Below, in pieces: positions 1 to 9,247 of a DNA stretch of 40,677 nt. A program made the position numbers and the translations under genes. The DNA lies in NCBI GenBank assembly GCA_031291445.1, contig JARLJA010000164.1:1-40677 (forward strand), read 5' to 3'. Numbering within the stretch: the stretch's first letter is position 1; the number at the start of each line of letters is the position of its first letter. Below the pieces are notes generated by a model that was given only the letters and a program-made list of their open reading frames with translations, was not told the origin of the DNA and ran no database searches. Source of the stretch: Xanthobacteraceae bacterium (GTDB lineage Bacteria > Pseudomonadota > Alphaproteobacteria > Rhizobiales > Xanthobacteraceae).

Positions 1-567
1 ATCGAATTTGCGAAACTTGAAGCCGAGGTTGTGCGTATCCTTCAACAGGCAAAAACCGATGCGGCGCGCAGCGCGCAAACACCGCCGCCGCAGCCCGCTT
101 CCGAGGTGCCGGCGCCGCAGCCGCGCCCGGCGCAACACACCGAGGCGCCCGCTCCCGTTCGTCACGACACGCCCGCCACCATCGCGCGGCCGCGCGCGCC
201 GAAAACCTCGGCGCCGCCGAAAGCCCAGCACGTCGCCGCCATCGCCAGCACCGCCGCGGCGGGCGTCAGCGCGGCCGCGGCGACCGCGTCCTATGACGCG
301 CAGGTTGCGGCGCATCTGCAGCGCTTCAAACAGTATCCTTCCGGCGCCCGCGCCGCCGGCGAACAGGGCACGGCGGTGCTGACCTTCACGGTGAGCCGCA
401 GCGGCCAGGTGCTGTCGAGCCATCTCGGGCGATCGTCGGGGTCGGCGGCGCTCGACGCCGAAACGCTCGCCCTGCTGCGGCGGGCGCAGCCGCTGCCGCC
501 GTTTCCACCGGAAATGCCCCAGGCGTCGAAGACCCTGAGCGTGCCGCTGTCCTATAGCCTGCGCTGA
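1..567 (+). CDS. TonB-family protein, C-terminal part (partial)
   Basis: The reading frame is open to the first base, so the gene starts outside the window; 188 residues are visible. The first half is rich in Pro and Ala (PAPQPRPAQ, ARPRAPKTSAPPK), the usual periplasm-spanning linker of TonB proteins. The last ~90 residues, from YDAQVAAHLQRFKQYP to VPLSYSLR, fit the TonB C-terminal domain, with a G-TAVLTFTV-R-G strand pattern, the S-LDAETLALLRRAQPLPP helix and a final hydrophobic strand. TonB passes inner-membrane proton-motive energy from ExbB/ExbD to outer-membrane receptors. A TonB-dependent receptor lies in this window near 30-32 kb, but nothing shows that the two work together. The N-terminal membrane anchor is not visible. 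Confidence 0.85.
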   Translation: MEFAKLEAEVVRILQQAKTDAARSAQTPPPQPASEVPAPQPRPAQHTEAPAPVRHDTPATIARPRAPKTSAPPKAQHVAAIASTAAAGVSAAAATASYDAQVAAHLQRFKQYPSGARAAGEQGTAVLTFTVSRSGQVLSSHLGRSSGSAALDAETLALLRRAQPLPPFPPEMPQASKTLSVPLSYSLR

Positions 568-681
568 CGTCACACACCCGCGCCCTCACGCGCATGTGAG
601 CGCCACCGCGTAACGAAGCCGGCCGCACCAGCGAACATCGCAAGGTCGCCGCGGCCGTCGCCGCGCGCCGTGGGTGCCGCC

Positions 682-1383
682 ATGATTGCTCTGGGTCTCG
701 CCTTCCTCGCCGGTCTCGCGACCGTCGCCGCGCCCTGCACGCTGCCGATGCTGCCGATCGTCCTGGGCGCCTCGGTCGGCGCCACCAGCCGGACCCGCCC
801 GGCGATGATCGCGCTCGGCTTCATCACCGCCTTCGCCGCCGTGGCGCTGGTGCTCGGCGCGCTGGCCCGCGCCGTCTCGTTCGATCCGGCGGTGGTGCGC
901 ACGGCGGCGAGCGTGCTGCTCGCCGCCTTCGGCGCCCTGATGATCTGGCAGCACGGCTACGAGATGCTGACGCTACGCCTGTCGGGCCTGGTCGATCGCG
1001 GCGCCGGCCTGGCGGCCGGCCGCGACTGGAACGCGCTCGGCGGTTTCGCCTTCGGCGCCACCCTCGGCCTGGTCTGGACGCCCTGCGCCGGCCCGGTGCT
1101 GGGCTCGATCCTCACCGTGATCGCGACCGCCGGGTCATGGAACTGGTCCGGCGTTCTGCTCCTCGCCTATGGCATCGGCGCCGCGCTGCCGATGCTGGCG
1201 ATCGCCTATGGCGGACAGCTGGTCTCGACCCGGGTGCGCCGCGTCGCGCGGATCGCGCCGCGGCTGCAGCAGGGGTTCGGCGTGGTGGTGATCGCCTTCG
1301 CGGCCGCGACCTACCTGCAATACGACACCGATCTCGTGGCCTGGCTGACCACGTTCTATCCGAGCGACCACATCGGCCTTTGA
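682..1383 (+). CDS. CcdA/DsbD-type membrane thiol-disulfide transporter
   Basis: This is a 233-residue polytopic membrane protein of the CcdA family (the DsbD transmembrane domain), which carries reducing equivalents from cytoplasmic thioredoxin to periplasmic thiol proteins. The two family cysteines are present, C19 in AAPCTLP at the end of the first membrane segment and C135 in WTPCAGP. About six hydrophobic segments are visible, the usual CcdA number. I chose ATG 682 because it begins directly with the membrane helix (MIALGLAFLAG); a GTG at 670 would add four residues, and neither has a strong ribosome binding site. The thioredoxin-like gene starts 30 bases downstream, so the two are probably one operon and form a split DipZ-like system. 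Confidence 0.85.
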   Translation: MIALGLAFLAGLATVAAPCTLPMLPIVLGASVGATSRTRPAMIALGFITAFAAVALVLGALARAVSFDPAVVRTAASVLLAAFGALMIWQHGYEMLTLRLSGLVDRGAGLAAGRDWNALGGFAFGATLGLVWTPCAGPVLGSILTVIATAGSWNWSGVLLLAYGIGAALPMLAIAYGGQLVSTRVRRVARIAPRLQQGFGVVVIAFAAATYLQYDTDLVAWLTTFYPSDHIGL

Positions 1384-1413
1384 CCTGTCGGCTTTGACAA
1401 ACGGAGTCTCCCC

Positions 1414-1998
1414 ATGATGTCCCACCTTCCGTTGCGAACATCCCTGGCAACCCTGCTCGTCGCCGCGAGCGCCCTGCTCGGCGCATCCTCAGCCGGGCTC
1501 GGCTTCGACGGCAACACGCCGCCCGCCCCAGACGCCGAGGTCAGGACGGCCGGCCTGGAGTCGAACGCGCCGGATTTCGTCGGTGTCACCGGCTGGCTCA
1601 ACTCGGAGCCGCTGTCGATCAAGGCGCTGCGCGGCAAGGTCGTGCTGGTCGACTTCTGGACCTATGGCTGCGTCAACTGCGTCCACACCCTGCCCTACGT
1701 CACCCAGCTCTACGAGCGCTACAAGGACAAGGGGCTCGTGGTGGTCGGCGTTCACACGCCGGAATTCCCGTTCGAGACCTCGACCGGCAACGTCCGCGCC
1801 GCGCTGCAGCGCCATGGCATCCGCTATCCCGTGGCCCAGGACAACGCTTCGGCGACCTGGAACGCCTATGGCAACCAGTACTGGCCGGCGCAATACATCA
1901 TCGACCGCAACGGACGGATCGTGTTCAGCCACGCCGGGGAAGGCGCCTATGACACCATCGAGCGCACGGTGCAGGCGCTGCTGAACGACAAGGGCTGA
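1414..1998 (+). CDS. Periplasmic thioredoxin-like protein, DipZ/TlpA type
   Basis: A 194-residue protein with an N-terminal hydrophobic segment (residues ~8-30, LATLLVAASALLGASSAG), so probably exported or membrane-anchored. The redoxin domain follows, with the active site WTYGCVNCVHTLPYV (C86 and C89). The blocks GVHTPEFPFE, YPVAQDN, NQYWPAQYIID and GEGAYD are those of the thioredoxin-like part of DipZ proteins. The expected role is to receive electrons from the CcdA-like protein encoded just upstream and to reduce periplasmic disulfides; its client is not evident. The start is the first of two adjacent ATGs, with GGAGT a few bases before. DipZ normally fuses both domains in one chain; here they are two genes. 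Confidence 0.85.
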   Translation: MMSHLPLRTSLATLLVAASALLGASSAGLGFDGNTPPAPDAEVRTAGLESNAPDFVGVTGWLNSEPLSIKALRGKVVLVDFWTYGCVNCVHTLPYVTQLYERYKDKGLVVVGVHTPEFPFETSTGNVRAALQRHGIRYPVAQDNASATWNAYGNQYWPAQYIIDRNGRIVFSHAGEGAYDTIERTVQALLNDKG

Positions 1999-2040
1999 TT
2001 CGCCGCCCTGCTGGCAGACGGTTCACATCGCCTTCACGCG

Positions 2041-2080
2041 CCCGGTCCCACCCGCAAGGTCCTGCGGTCGCGGGACCGGG
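2041..2080. terminator. Two-tier hairpin after the thioredoxin-like gene
   Basis: The outer arms CCCGGTCCC (2041-2049) and GGGACCGGG (2072-2080) pair perfectly. Inside them CCGCA (2052-2056) pairs with TGCGG (2063-2067). It lies 42 bases after the thioredoxin-like stop codon and about 100 bases before the L,D-transpeptidase start. A G-run follows instead of a T-tract, so it is not a classical intrinsic terminator; it may limit read-through or protect the 3' end of the message. Confidence 0.45.
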
Positions 2081-2178
2081 GGGGAACGCGCTTGCAACCC
2101 GAGGGGCGCTAGGGTTTGATGGCGCCCCGGCGGCCCGAAGCGGGCCCTGGTCCCTGTCTGCTCCGACGAGAGGCTTTG

Positions 2179-2787
2179 ATGATCACTGTCCGCCTGCTCA
2201 GTTCACTGGTCGCACTGGCCGTGCTGGCCGTGCTAGCCGCGCCGATGCCGCAGGCCTTCGCGCAGCGCGACGACATGACCATCGGCGACCAGCCCGGCTA
2301 CATTCCGGACCCGGCGGAGGAGCAGCTGCCGCCGCAATACCAGCGCCAGATGGTGCTCTACCGCACTGAAGAGCCGCCGGGCACCATCATCATCCAGACC
2401 TCGGAGCGCTACCTCTACCTGGTTCAGGGCAACGGCCGGGCGCTGCGCTACGGCATCGGGGTCGGGCGCGACGGCTTCCAGTGGCAGGGGCTGTTGAAGA
2501 TCTCGCGCAAATCCGAGTGGCCGGACTGGACGCCACCGCCGGAAATGATCGAGCGTCAGCCCTACCTGCCGCGCTTCATGGCGGGCGGCCCCGGCAATCC
2601 GCTCGGCGCCCGCGCGCTCTATCTCGGCGGCACCGTGTATCGCATCCATGGCACCAACCAGCCGCAGACCATCGGCAGCGCGATCTCCTCGGGATGCTTC
2701 AGGCTGGTCAATACCGACGTCATGGACCTCTACGATCGCGTTCCCGTCGGCACCAAGGTCGTGGTGCGGCAGAAGCCCGAACTGTAA
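2179..2787 (+). CDS. L,D-transpeptidase (YkuD/ErfK family)
   Basis: This 202-residue secreted protein begins with a clear signal peptide (residues 1 to ~29, ending PQAFAQ). The YkuD catalytic domain holds H157 in YRIHGTNQP and the nucleophile C173 in SSGCFRL, the family signature HxxN..SxGC(x)R(L/M). Such enzymes make 3-3 cross-links in peptidoglycan or attach outer-membrane proteins to it, in the periplasm. The gene is of the small alphaproteobacterial type, often present in many copies per genome. I preferred ATG 2179, which starts the signal peptide, over the in-frame TTG at 2116, which would place 21 polar residues in front. It appears monocistronic. Confidence 0.9.
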   Translation: MITVRLLSSLVALAVLAVLAAPMPQAFAQRDDMTIGDQPGYIPDPAEEQLPPQYQRQMVLYRTEEPPGTIIIQTSERYLYLVQGNGRALRYGIGVGRDGFQWQGLLKISRKSEWPDWTPPPEMIERQPYLPRFMAGGPGNPLGARALYLGGTVYRIHGTNQPQTIGSAISSGCFRLVNTDVMDLYDRVPVGTKVVVRQKPEL

Positions 2788-2843
2788 TCGCGGCGTCTTC
2801 CGCACACTCTATTTCATGACCTAGCATACCCGAGGGGCGACAG

Positions 2844-3881
2844 ATGTGGACTTTCCGGACCGGGCTCTTGATCGGCTGCGTGGTCGCCATCGCCATCGCG
2901 GCGGCGGCGGTCGGCTACTCGCGCTATGACACTCACACCCTGAAGCGGGTGATGCGGCGCGGCGAACTACTGTGCGGCGTCAACACCGGCCTGCCCGGCT
3001 TCTCCAATCCCGACGACAAGGGCCACTGGAGCGGCTTCGACGTCGATTTCTGCCGCGCCATCTCGGCCGCGATCTTCGACGATCCCAACCGCGTCAAGTT
3101 CGTTCCGCTCGACGCCAACGAGCGCTTCCGCGAGTTGCAGAAGCGCAAGGTCGACGTGCTCGCCCGCAACTCGACCTGGAGCCTGTCGCGCGAGGCCGAG
3201 TTCGAGCTGCATTTCGCCGGCATCAACTACTACGACGGCCAGGGCTTCATGGTCCGCCGCTCCCGCAAGGTCGAGTCCGCGCTGGAACTCGACAACAGCA
3301 AGGTCTGCGTCCAGGAGGCCACCACGACGCGCCTCAACCTCGCCGACTATTTCCACGCCAACCACATCACCTACCAGGACGTCAGCATGCCCAAGCTCGA
3401 CGACGTGCTGAAGGCCTACGATGCCGGCCAGTGCGACACCCTGACCGCGGACATCTCGCAGCTCTACGCGCTCCGCCTCAAGCTCTCGGCCCCCGACGAC
3501 CACGTCATCCTGCCGGACGTGATCTCGAAGGAGCCGCTGGCGCCGGTGGTCCGGCATCGCGACGACAACTGGCTGATGATCGTCAAGTGGACGCTCTACG
3601 CCATGATCAATGCCGAGGAACTCGGCGTGACGTCGAAGAACATCGACGCGGCGCTGAAATCGGACAAGCCCGACGTCAAGCGCCTGGTCGGCACCGAGGG
3701 CAGCTATGGCGAGGATCTCGGGCTGAGCAAGGACTGGGCGGCGCGCATCGTCCGCCACGTCGGAAACTACGGCGAGGTCTACGACCGCAACGTCGGCGAC
3801 GGCTCGAAGCTCGCGATCCCGCGCGGGCTGAACCAGCTGTGGTCCAACGGCGGCATCCAGTACGCGCCGCCGATCAGGTAG
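2844..3881 (+). CDS. Amino-acid ABC transporter substrate-binding protein (AapJ-like)
   Basis: A 345-residue protein with a signal peptide or anchor helix at residues 5-25 and then a type-2 periplasmic solute-binding fold (SBP_bac_3). Family blocks include LLCGVNTGLPGFSNPD near the start, GFDVDFCRAISAAIF, RFRELQKRKVDVLARNST, GQGFMVRRS and CDTLTADISQLYALR. This pattern matches the general L-amino-acid binding protein AapJ/BztA, which delivers amino acids to a polar-amino-acid permease. No permease or ATPase gene is next to it, so it is an orphan binding protein here that may serve a transporter encoded elsewhere. The C-terminus YDRNVGDGS, LNQLWSNGGIQYAPP is also typical of AapJ. The start codon follows GAGGGGCGAC. 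Confidence 0.88.
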   Translation: MWTFRTGLLIGCVVAIAIAAAAVGYSRYDTHTLKRVMRRGELLCGVNTGLPGFSNPDDKGHWSGFDVDFCRAISAAIFDDPNRVKFVPLDANERFRELQKRKVDVLARNSTWSLSREAEFELHFAGINYYDGQGFMVRRSRKVESALELDNSKVCVQEATTTRLNLADYFHANHITYQDVSMPKLDDVLKAYDAGQCDTLTADISQLYALRLKLSAPDDHVILPDVISKEPLAPVVRHRDDNWLMIVKWTLYAMINAEELGVTSKNIDAALKSDKPDVKRLVGTEGSYGEDLGLSKDWAARIVRHVGNYGEVYDRNVGDGSKLAIPRGLNQLWSNGGIQYAPPIR

Positions 3882-3967
3882 GGCGGGATCTCCGGCACCC
3901 CCTCATCCTGAGTGTCTGACCGAAGATGCAGCGAGCATTTTCAAGATTTTGCGATTGTGTTTTTTCC

Positions 3968-4092
3968 GTCATGGCCGGGCTTGTCCCGGCCATCCACGTC
4001 TTTGTTGCGGCAGCGCCGTTAAGTCGTGGATGCCCGGCAGACGTTAGTCATGGCGATCCGTCGAAGACGGATCGCGCCGGCCGGGCATGACG
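3968..4092. repeat. Palindromic intergenic repeat, family A, copy 1
   Basis: It starts gtcatggccgggcttg and ends ccgggcatgacg, so the ends are inverted copies. The left arm is itself a hairpin (ggccggg..cccggcc) followed by ccacg; the right arm begins cgtggatgcccgg. A nested perfect hairpin, gatccgtc/gacggatc, sits in the right arm. Related copies are at 9138-9227, 28467-28556 and 33411-33536. The element resembles the intergenic palindromes common in Bradyrhizobium and Rhodopseudomonas genomes. Confidence 0.8.
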
Positions 4093-4142
4093 AGTTCTTC
4101 AATAACGACCTGATTTTATTGGCTGCAATTTTGAGCCAAAGT

Positions 4143-4244
4143 CTGAGGAGCCCCGCGAAGCGGCGCGTCTCGAAGGATGAGGCCCGAAGCTCACCGGCCT
4201 CATGGTTCGAGACGCGCGGCGTTGCCGCGCTCCTCACCATGAGG
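4143..4244. repeat. Palindromic intergenic repeat, family B
   Basis: The outer arms ctgaggag and ctcctcac-catgagg, and the inner arms gcgcgtctcgaa (from 4164) and ttcgagacgcgc (to 4217), make a long imperfect hairpin with further small GC stems at each end. It directly precedes the 3' end of the minus-strand acyl-CoA dehydrogenase gene and could help end transcription from either side. The sequence type differs from family A. Confidence 0.7.
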
Positions 4245-4270
4245 GAGGATTTTCAGGATCGAAACGCCGC

Positions 4271-5404
4271 TCAGTAGCTCTTCAGCCGCGCCAGCTGGTC
4301 GGCGTGGAAATTGGCGTCGCCGAGCAATTCCTGGCAGACCCGCATCCGCTTCATGAACAGGCCGACGTCGAACTGGTCGGTCATGCCCATGCCGCCATGC
4401 ATCTGCACCGCTTCCTGCACCGCCAGCGTGCCGACCGTGCCGGCCTTGGCCTTGGCCACCGCGACCGCGGCGCCCGCTTCCGCCGCACCGGCGTCGAGCA
4501 GCTGCAGCGCCTTGAGCACGGTGGCCCGCGTCAGCTCGATCTCGACATAGAGATGGGCGGCGCGGTGCTGCAGCGCCTGGAATTCGCCGATCAGCTTGCC
4601 GAACTGCTTGCGCTCCTTGAGGTAGCCGACGGTGCGGGTGAACGCCTCCTCCGCGGCCCCCAGCATCTCGGCGGCGACGGCGCCGCGCCCGACGTTGAGA
4701 ACGCCCTCGAGCAGGCCGGCGCCGTGGTCGACCTCGCCGAGAACGCCGGAGACCTCGGCGTCGTGGAAGGTGATGCGCGCGGCGTTGTGGGCATCGACCA
4801 TCACGGTGCGCTCGATCTCGACGCCCTTGGCCCGCGGATCGACCACGAACAGAGTGAGACCAGCGGCCTCGCCCGGCGCGCCCGCGGTGCGCGCGGCCAC
4901 CACCAGCAGATCCGCGACGTGGCCGTCGACCACGAAGCCCTTGGTGCCACTGAGGCGGAAGCCGTTGCCCGAGCGCACCGCCTTCATGGCGGTGTGCAGC
5001 GGACGGTGCTTGGCGCCTTCGTCAACCGCGAGCGCGGCGATCAGGTCGCCGCCGGCGAGCCTCGGCAGATACTCCTGCCGCTGCGCCGCCGAGCCGCCGC
5101 GCGTGAGTGCGGTCGCCGCCAGCACCGCGGTCGACAGGAACGGCGACGGCATCAGTGTCCGGCCGATCTCCTCCATGATGACACCGGCCTCGACCGCGCC
5201 GAGGCCGCTGCCGCCGTGCTCTTCCGCGACCAGGAGGCCGGGAAAGCCCATCTCGGCGAACGCGCGCCACAATTCGCGCGAGAAGCCGGTGGCGTCGCGC
5301 TCGTCGCGCAGCTTGCGCAGGTGCGCGATCGGCGCCTTGCTGCCGATCAGGCCACGGGCGCTGTCGCGCAGCATCGATTGTTCTTCGTTCAGGATCAGAG
5401 CCAT
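4271..5404 (-). CDS. Acyl-CoA dehydrogenase, small subunit-like (PimD type)
   Basis: A 377-residue acyl-CoA dehydrogenase-fold protein: N-terminal helical domain (MALILNEEQSMLRDSARGL), central beta domain (LSGTKGFVVDGHVADLLVV) and C-terminal helical domain with ERKQFGKLIGEFQALQHR and QMHGGMGMTDQFDVG. The position where active enzymes carry the catalytic Glu of the YEGT motif reads CQELLGD (around L361), so the base appears to be missing. This fits the inactive or FAD-binding partner of a heteromeric dehydrogenase. The large subunit is encoded 70 bases upstream on the same strand and does have the Glu. PimC/PimD of R. palustris, acting on pimeloyl-CoA, has this arrangement; the true substrate here is not known. 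Confidence 0.88.
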   Translation of the reverse strand: MALILNEEQSMLRDSARGLIGSKAPIAHLRKLRDERDATGFSRELWRAFAEMGFPGLLVAEEHGGSGLGAVEAGVIMEEIGRTLMPSPFLSTAVLAATALTRGGSAAQRQEYLPRLAGGDLIAALAVDEGAKHRPLHTAMKAVRSGNGFRLSGTKGFVVDGHVADLLVVAARTAGAPGEAAGLTLFVVDPRAKGVEIERTVMVDAHNAARITFHDAEVSGVLGEVDHGAGLLEGVLNVGRGAVAAEMLGAAEEAFTRTVGYLKERKQFGKLIGEFQALQHRAAHLYVEIELTRATVLKALQLLDAGAAEAGAAVAVAKAKAGTVGTLAVQEAVQMHGGMGMTDQFDVGLFMKRMRVCQELLGDANFHADQLARLKSY

Positions 5405-5474
5405 TTCGAAATCCAGTCTCTTCGCGTTCGGTCAGGGCATTGGGGCAGGCGAGCGGCCGCGGACGGCCGCGCCA

Positions 5475-6659
<1,185 letters not shown>

Positions 6660-6877
6660 CGGCGGCCTCCTCCTTGTGGGACCGGCGCCCGGCGCCGTGT
6701 TGTTGTTGGTTGCGTCGTGTTGACTGCGGTTCGCGACAGCGTGGTGCGCCGGCGAGCAGGCCGCGGGTTTGCAGGCAATCTACCTGCGGCACCGCGGAAA
6801 TCAACACGCGGCAAAATCAACCCACGCCGCGCCGGTTTCGCGTGGCGAAATTGGAGCCGCGCCGCCGCGGCATCCGA

Positions 6878-8140
6878 TCAGGTCGGCACCTCGGCAGGCT
6901 TGCGACCGATCAGCACGCCGCAGGCGGCGGCGACTTCCAGCCCGACGCAGACATAGAGCGCGACGTGATAGCCGCCGGCGAGATCGTGCAGCACGCCGAC
7001 CAGCGCCGAGCCGCAGGCGCTGATCACCGAACTGATCGCGCTCGACAGGCTGACCACCACGCCGAACTGGTGGGCTTCGAATTCGTGATGCACGATCACG
7101 GCCGGCAGGGTGATGGCGTTGCCGACCGTGAAGCCGAACACCGCGCTGCCGACGAACAGCACGACGTCGCCCGGCAGGCTGAGCATCGCGGCGAGCGCCA
7201 GCGCCTGGCTCGCGAACAGCACCGCCGACGCCACGCGCCGGTCGGCGCGGTCGATCACCATGCCGACGACGACGCGGCCGACCACCGCCATCGCCGTCAT
7301 CAGCGCCACCGCAAAACCGGCCCGCTCACGCCCGACCATCGGCGTCATGAACGCCATCTGGTGCACGATGAAGCCGACCTGGGCGAGCAGCACCAGGGCA
7401 AAGGGCAGCGTGATGGTCCAGAACTGCAGGCTGCGCGCCGCCGAGGCGCGGATCTGCCACGACGACTGCGGATCGGTCCGCGCGCTCGCACCCATCGCCG
7501 GCCGATGCGGCGGATGGCCGGTTCCCAGCAGAATCACCGGCAGCAGCACCGCCACCATCACCACGGCGGCCGCCGTCAGCGCCGAGGCAAAGCCGAACCT
7601 GCCGATGGCGAACACCAGGGCCGGCACGCCGAGCACGCCGCCGAGGCTGGCGCCGTTGAGCGCGAGGCTGATGGCGAGGCCGCGGCGGCGATCGAACCAC
7701 TGGCTGAGCGTGTTGGAGATCGCGGCGACGGTGAGGCCGGCCCAGCCGAAGGCCATCAGGCCGTAGACGGCGTAGAGCTGCCACGGCGACGTAACCCGCG
7801 CCAGCAGCGCGGTCGCCGCCGCCATGCAGATCACCGCGCCGGCCAGCAGCAGTCGGGCGCCGAGCGCCCGCATCGCTTCGCCGACGAACACGACCAGCGC
7901 CGCGCCGAACAGATAGAAGCAGGTGGTCGCGGTCGAGATGGTCGAGGCCGGCCAGCCATGGAGCCGCTGCAACTCGGCGAGATAGACGCTCTGGCCGTAG
8001 AAGCCGAGCGCCCAGGAGAAGATCGCGGTCAGAAAGCACACGCCGACGACGCGCCAGCCGGCGAAGCGCGGCGACGTCTCGTCGGCGACCGAGGGCAGGG
8101 CTTCGGGAACGGTGGCATCCATCGGCACGCGCTTTATCAT
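6878..8140 (-). CDS. MFS transporter, 12 membrane segments
   Basis: About 420 residues with 12 hydrophobic segments in two halves, a pattern of the major facilitator superfamily. The loop after the second helix pair and the motif QWFDRRRGLAISLALNGASLGG are typical of the monocarboxylate/oxalate-formate antiporter-like branch. It probably imports a carboxylic acid at the inner membrane, but the substrate cannot be read from sequence. I set the start at the ATG encoding MIKRVPMDA because AGGAGG (8145-8150 on this strand) sits four bases before it; an upstream ATG at 8179 would add 13 residues without such a site. It is divergent from the thioesterase gene and lies upstream of the acyl-CoA dehydrogenase pair on the same strand. 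Confidence 0.85.
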   Translation of the reverse strand: MIKRVPMDATVPEALPSVADETSPRFAGWRVVGVCFLTAIFSWALGFYGQSVYLAELQRLHGWPASTISTATTCFYLFGAALVVFVGEAMRALGARLLLAGAVICMAAATALLARVTSPWQLYAVYGLMAFGWAGLTVAAISNTLSQWFDRRRGLAISLALNGASLGGVLGVPALVFAIGRFGFASALTAAAVVMVAVLLPVILLGTGHPPHRPAMGASARTDPQSSWQIRASAARSLQFWTITLPFALVLLAQVGFIVHQMAFMTPMVGRERAGFAVALMTAMAVVGRVVVGMVIDRADRRVASAVLFASQALALAAMLSLPGDVVLFVGSAVFGFTVGNAITLPAVIVHHEFEAHQFGVVVSLSSAISSVISACGSALVGVLHDLAGGYHVALYVCVGLEVAAACGVLIGRKPAEVPT

Positions 8141-8255
8141 CCATCCTCCTGCGGTTGAAGAGCCCGCGGTGTCGCGCATCGCACCAATGCGTGTTCCACC
8201 CTGTTGTGTCCGCGGTGCCGCGCGTTAGATTGTGCGCCACGAAAGGCGATGGATC

Positions 8256-9110
8256 ATGGATGCTACGGCGAACGGCGCGGCGACGGCGCCCCATCCTCTG
8301 GAGAAGGCGACGGCGCTGACATGGCGCGGCGATCGCTGGATCGGCCACACCAGCCGGGACTACTGGGCGTTCGTCGGGCCCTATGGCGGCGCCACCGCGG
8401 CGGTGCTGCTGCGCGCGGCGCTCGACCACCCCGACCGCATCGGCGATCCGCTGGCGGTGACCGTGAACTACTGCGCCCCGATCGCCGAGGGCGAGTTCCA
8501 GGTCGCCGCTCGCGCCGTCCGCACCAACAAATCCACCCAGCACTGGCTGATCGAATTGTTCCAGACCGAGGGCGAAACGCTGGCCATCGCGACCGCGGTG
8601 TTCGCACGGCGCCGACCGGGCTGGACCCACGCGATGACGCAGATGCCGCAGGCGCCGGCGCCGTTGCAGGTGTCGCCGTTCTCGTGGGCGCCGGACCCGT
8701 CGTGGACCAACCAGTACGAGATGCGCTTCATCGTCGGCACGCCGGCGCTCGGCAAGACGCCCCACCCCGAGCCGCAGCCGGCGGAGACCATGCTGTGGAT
8801 GCGCGACGCGGTGCCGCGGCCGCTCGACTGCCTGTCGCTGGTGTCGATGTCGGACGCCTTCATCGGGCGCATCTTCCAGGTGCTGGGCGTGCTGGTGCCG
8901 TTCGGCACGGTGTCGCTGACCACCTATTTCCACGGCGGCGCCGAAGATCTCACCGCCGAGGACGGCTGGGTGCTCGGCCACGCCGACGCCGCCATCTTCC
9001 GCCACGGCTTCGGCGACCAGACCGCGCGGCTGTGGTCGCCGGACGGACGCCTGCTCGCCACCAGTGTACAGACGACCTACTTCCGGGAGCCGGTGGCGGA
9101 GGGGAAGTAG
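8256..9110 (+). CDS. Acyl-CoA thioesterase, double-hotdog (TesB-like)
   Basis: A 284-residue protein with two hotdog-like halves. The N-terminal half carries RDYWAFVGPYGGATAAVLLRA, the conserved 'GPYGG' helix start of thioesterase-superfamily proteins, and the C-terminal half ends ARLWSPDGRLLATSVQTTYFRE, typical of the second TesB-like domain. It should hydrolyse acyl-CoA to free acid and CoA. The start at ATG 8256 is chosen because AAGGCGA lies nine bases before it; eight extra residues from a TTG at 8232 are possible. The promoter is shared with, or back to back to, the divergent MFS gene, which supports a common role with the acyl-CoA dehydrogenases. Confidence 0.8.
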   Translation: MDATANGAATAPHPLEKATALTWRGDRWIGHTSRDYWAFVGPYGGATAAVLLRAALDHPDRIGDPLAVTVNYCAPIAEGEFQVAARAVRTNKSTQHWLIELFQTEGETLAIATAVFARRRPGWTHAMTQMPQAPAPLQVSPFSWAPDPSWTNQYEMRFIVGTPALGKTPHPEPQPAETMLWMRDAVPRPLDCLSLVSMSDAFIGRIFQVLGVLVPFGTVSLTTYFHGGAEDLTAEDGWVLGHADAAIFRHGFGDQTARLWSPDGRLLATSVQTTYFREPVAEGK

Positions 9111-9137
9111 GGATCGGCATCCACCGCCCCGACCTAC

Positions 9138-9227
9138 GTCATGGCCGGGCTTGACCCGGCCATCCACTTTTCCCTTTGACGAACTCCAGATAAAGCGTGG
9201 ACCCGCGGGTCAAGCCCGCGGGTGACG
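9138..9227. repeat. Palindromic intergenic repeat, family A, copy 2
   Basis: It begins gtcatggccgggcttgaccc and ends caagcccgcgggtgacg. The left half is a GGCCGGG..CCCGGCC hairpin and the right half a CCCGCGGGTCAAGCCCGCGGG hairpin unit. It fills the gap between the convergent thioesterase and DenD-like genes and lacks the nested gatccgtc module of copies 1 and 4. Confidence 0.8.
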
Positions 9228-9247
9228 CATTCATAATCGACAACGCC

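Larger units (their letters stand above)
3882..4270. other. Gene-free interval holding two repeat elements
   Basis: This 389-base gap lies between convergent genes. It starts with a half copy of the 'ctcatcctgag' type near 3900, then holds the two long palindromic elements described separately (3968-4092 and 4143-4244). Between them is an AT-richer spacer. I see no credible reading frame, RNA gene or promoter in it. The poly-T at 3959-3965 has no convincing stem directly before it. Confidence 0.6.

Noticed and set aside
2116-2178. TTG start for the L,D-transpeptidase
   Set aside because: It adds polar residues in front of a proper signal peptide; ATG 2179 is the better start.
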